From JAJNNC01 sp038232695 (GTDB taxonomy: Bacteria; Bacteroidota; Bacteroidia; Cytophagales; Cyclobacteriaceae): 7,412 bases of DNA. Shown here one piece after another: positions 6,392 to 7,412 of this stretch. Every line of letters begins with the position of its first letter. Positions within the stretch are counted from its first letter, which is position 1. The position numbers and the translations under genes were made by a program. The notes under the pieces are model-generated. The model saw nothing but the letters and a program-made list of their open reading frames with translations. It was not told where the DNA came from and made no database searches. The stretch is from assembly GCA_038232695.1 (NCBI GenBank), contig JBBSNI010000303.1:1-7412 (forward strand), read 5' to 3'.

Positions 6392-7351
6392 ATGGCAAAG
6401 GCAGAATACATAATATCTCTTATCAAATCTCATTATAACAATGAGCCGGAACGCTTTACTACGTTGGCATTGCAAATAGCAGCCCACGAAGCAAAACTAG
6501 GGCATACATTGGTTGCCAATGAGATAAAAACGATTATTGATAAGTCTAAGTTAGAGAGACCAAAAACCAAAGCATTCAATCCTGAACTTCAAGGATTAAT
6601 CATAGAAAATATACCCGCAGTTAGCCTATCAAACATTATTTCCTCACCGGATATTACGGACAAAATAAAACGAATAATTTTGGAATTTGTACAGAGAGAT
6701 AAATTACGCAAACACGATTTAGAAAACAGAAGAAAGATATTGCTTTCAGGTCCTCCGGGTACAGGCAAAACCCTTACTGCTTCGATTATTGCCAATGAAT
6801 TGAATTTGCCACTTTATACTATTTTAATGGATAAAATGGTAACCAAGTTTATGGGAGAAACCAGTGCCAAATTACGTCAAGTTTTTGATTTGATAGAGCA
6901 AAGACAAGGTGTTTACTTATTTGATGAGTTTGATGCCATTGGGGGTGAAAGAAGCCGTGATAATGATGTGGGAGAAATGCGAAGAGTTTTAAACTCCTTT
7001 TTGCAATTTATAGAAAGAGATAATTCTGACAGTCTGATTATTGCCATTACCAACAACAAAGCACTATTGGACCAGGCATTATTTAGACGCTTTGATGATG
7101 TGATTTTATACAATCTTCCAACGAAGGAAGAAAAATTAGCCTTGCTTAAAAATCGTTTAGCCCGATATGGAAGCAGCAAAAAAGTTGATTTCAAACAATT
7201 GTTACCAAACATCAATGGTTTAAGCCACGCTGAAATATCGTTAGCTTGTTTAGATGCCATCAAGGAAACTGTCTTAAATGAAAGCCAGCCTATGAGCAAT
7301 GAATTAATTCTAAGGGCAATTAAAGACAGAAATAATGCATATAACAAATAA
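6392..7351 (+). CDS. AAA+ family ATPase, stand-alone, probable partner of a subtilisin-like protease
   Basis: This encodes 319 residues. ATG 6392 is the first possible start, since TGA at 6386-6388 is in frame. Residues 1-80 form a helical N-terminal region (ALQIAAHEAKLGHTLVANEI), followed by one AAA core. Visible motifs are Walker A GPPGTGKT (120-127), a pore-loop-like KFMGETSAKLRQVF (152-165), Walker B VYLFDEFD (174-181, Asp178/Glu179), sensor-1 ITNN (219-222), arginine-finger region ALFRRFDDV (229-237) and a sensor-2-like GLSHAEISLACLDA (276-289). All catalytic residues are present, so an active hexameric ATPase is expected. The core resembles FtsH/proteasomal-ATPase-type AAA domains, but there is no membrane anchor, protease domain or HExxH motif, so it is not FtsH. 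ATPases of this size and N-terminal style are commonly found beside S8 peptidases, and the next gene starts 9 bases after this stop. Codon use (AGA, TTA) and about 33-38% G+C in sampled lines differ from both genes to the left, suggesting horizontal acquisition. The cellular target is unknown. Confidence 0.9.
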   Translation: MAKAEYIISLIKSHYNNEPERFTTLALQIAAHEAKLGHTLVANEIKTIIDKSKLERPKTKAFNPELQGLIIENIPAVSLSNIISSPDITDKIKRIILEFVQRDKLRKHDLENRRKILLSGPPGTGKTLTASIIANELNLPLYTILMDKMVTKFMGETSAKLRQVFDLIEQRQGVYLFDEFDAIGGERSRDNDVGEMRRVLNSFLQFIERDNSDSLIIAITNNKALLDQALFRRFDDVILYNLPTKEEKLALLKNRLARYGSSKKVDFKQLLPNINGLSHAEISLACLDAIKETVLNESQPMSNELILRAIKDRNNAYNK

Positions 7352-7360
7352 TTTTTTACT

Positions 7361-7412
7361 ATGGCAAACCTCTACAAGCACATTTTTATTTCAGGAAATG
7401 TAACAACCGAGA
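7361..7412 (+). CDS. Start of a downstream gene, possibly an S8 subtilisin-like peptidase (partial)
   Basis: ATG 7361 lies 9 bases after the AAA+ stop and opens a frame of 17 codons that runs off the window: MANLYKHIFISGNVTTE. The tight spacing implies one operon, probably with translational coupling, since no Shine-Dalgarno sequence is visible in the spacer. The motif of a short leader, then HIFISG and a TE pair, resembles from memory the N-termini of S8-family peptidases encoded next to AAA+ ATPases. The catalytic Asp, His and Ser would lie beyond the window, so the family assignment is an inference from context and 17 residues. That a gene starts here is much more secure than what it encodes. 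Confidence 0.5.
   Translation, partial: MANLYKHIFISGNVTTE

Noticed and set aside
6913..7347. A 144-codon open frame on the minus strand
   Set aside because: It is antisense to the AAA+ core, across Walker B, sensor and arginine-finger motifs. There is no independent coding evidence.
6392..7351. FtsH-type membrane protease
   Set aside because: The AAA core is similar, but there are no transmembrane segments and no HExxH zinc-protease domain, and the protein ends soon after sensor 2.

Overview
The window most likely comes from a member of the Bacteroidota, probably a Cytophagales- or Chitinophagales-like environmental bacterium. Three things suggest this: a very large lipoprotein of VCBS/FG-GAP repeats with an ASPIC/UnbV domain (an expanded family in that phylum), almost no Shine-Dalgarno sequences before the main genes, and one good match to the Bacteroidota -7 promoter element (TAnnTTTG). 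This is inferred from protein style. There is no rRNA or other taxonomic marker here.

Layout. Positions 1-314 hold no convincing gene. They contain a roughly 63-base imperfect hairpin that looks like a dispersed palindromic element, two very short reading frames, and a stem-loop just past the end of the first real gene. Positions 315-3887 (minus strand) encode a ~1190-residue exported lipoprotein with about 14 calcium-loop motifs. A 195-base divergent intergenic region follows, with a tandem heptamer and a small palindrome. Positions 4083-6074 (plus strand) encode a KefB/KefC-type (CPA2) cation:proton antiporter fused to cytoplasmic TrkA-N and TrkA-C domains. Positions 6075-6391 are an AT-rich gap with a possible gene remnant, three inverted repeats and a candidate promoter. 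Positions 6392-7351 (plus strand) encode a single-domain AAA+ ATPase, and after a 9-base gap a new gene begins at 7361 and runs off the window.

How the parts relate. The lipoprotein and antiporter look like ordinary host genes: sampled 60-base lines are about 62% and 52% G+C, with CGG/CTG-type codons. The AAA+ gene is clearly different: sampled lines are about 33-38% G+C, with AGA and TTA codons common. The composition change falls in the gap after the antiporter, so an accessory insertion probably begins there.

The most interesting item is the AAA+ ATPase followed almost directly by a gene whose visible N-terminus resembles S8-family (subtilisin-like) peptidases that occur next to such ATPases. 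AAA+/subtilase pairs are recurrent accessory modules, thought from memory to be conflict, defence or toxin-antitoxin-like systems. Only 17 residues of the partner are visible, so the pairing is a testable hypothesis and not an established call.
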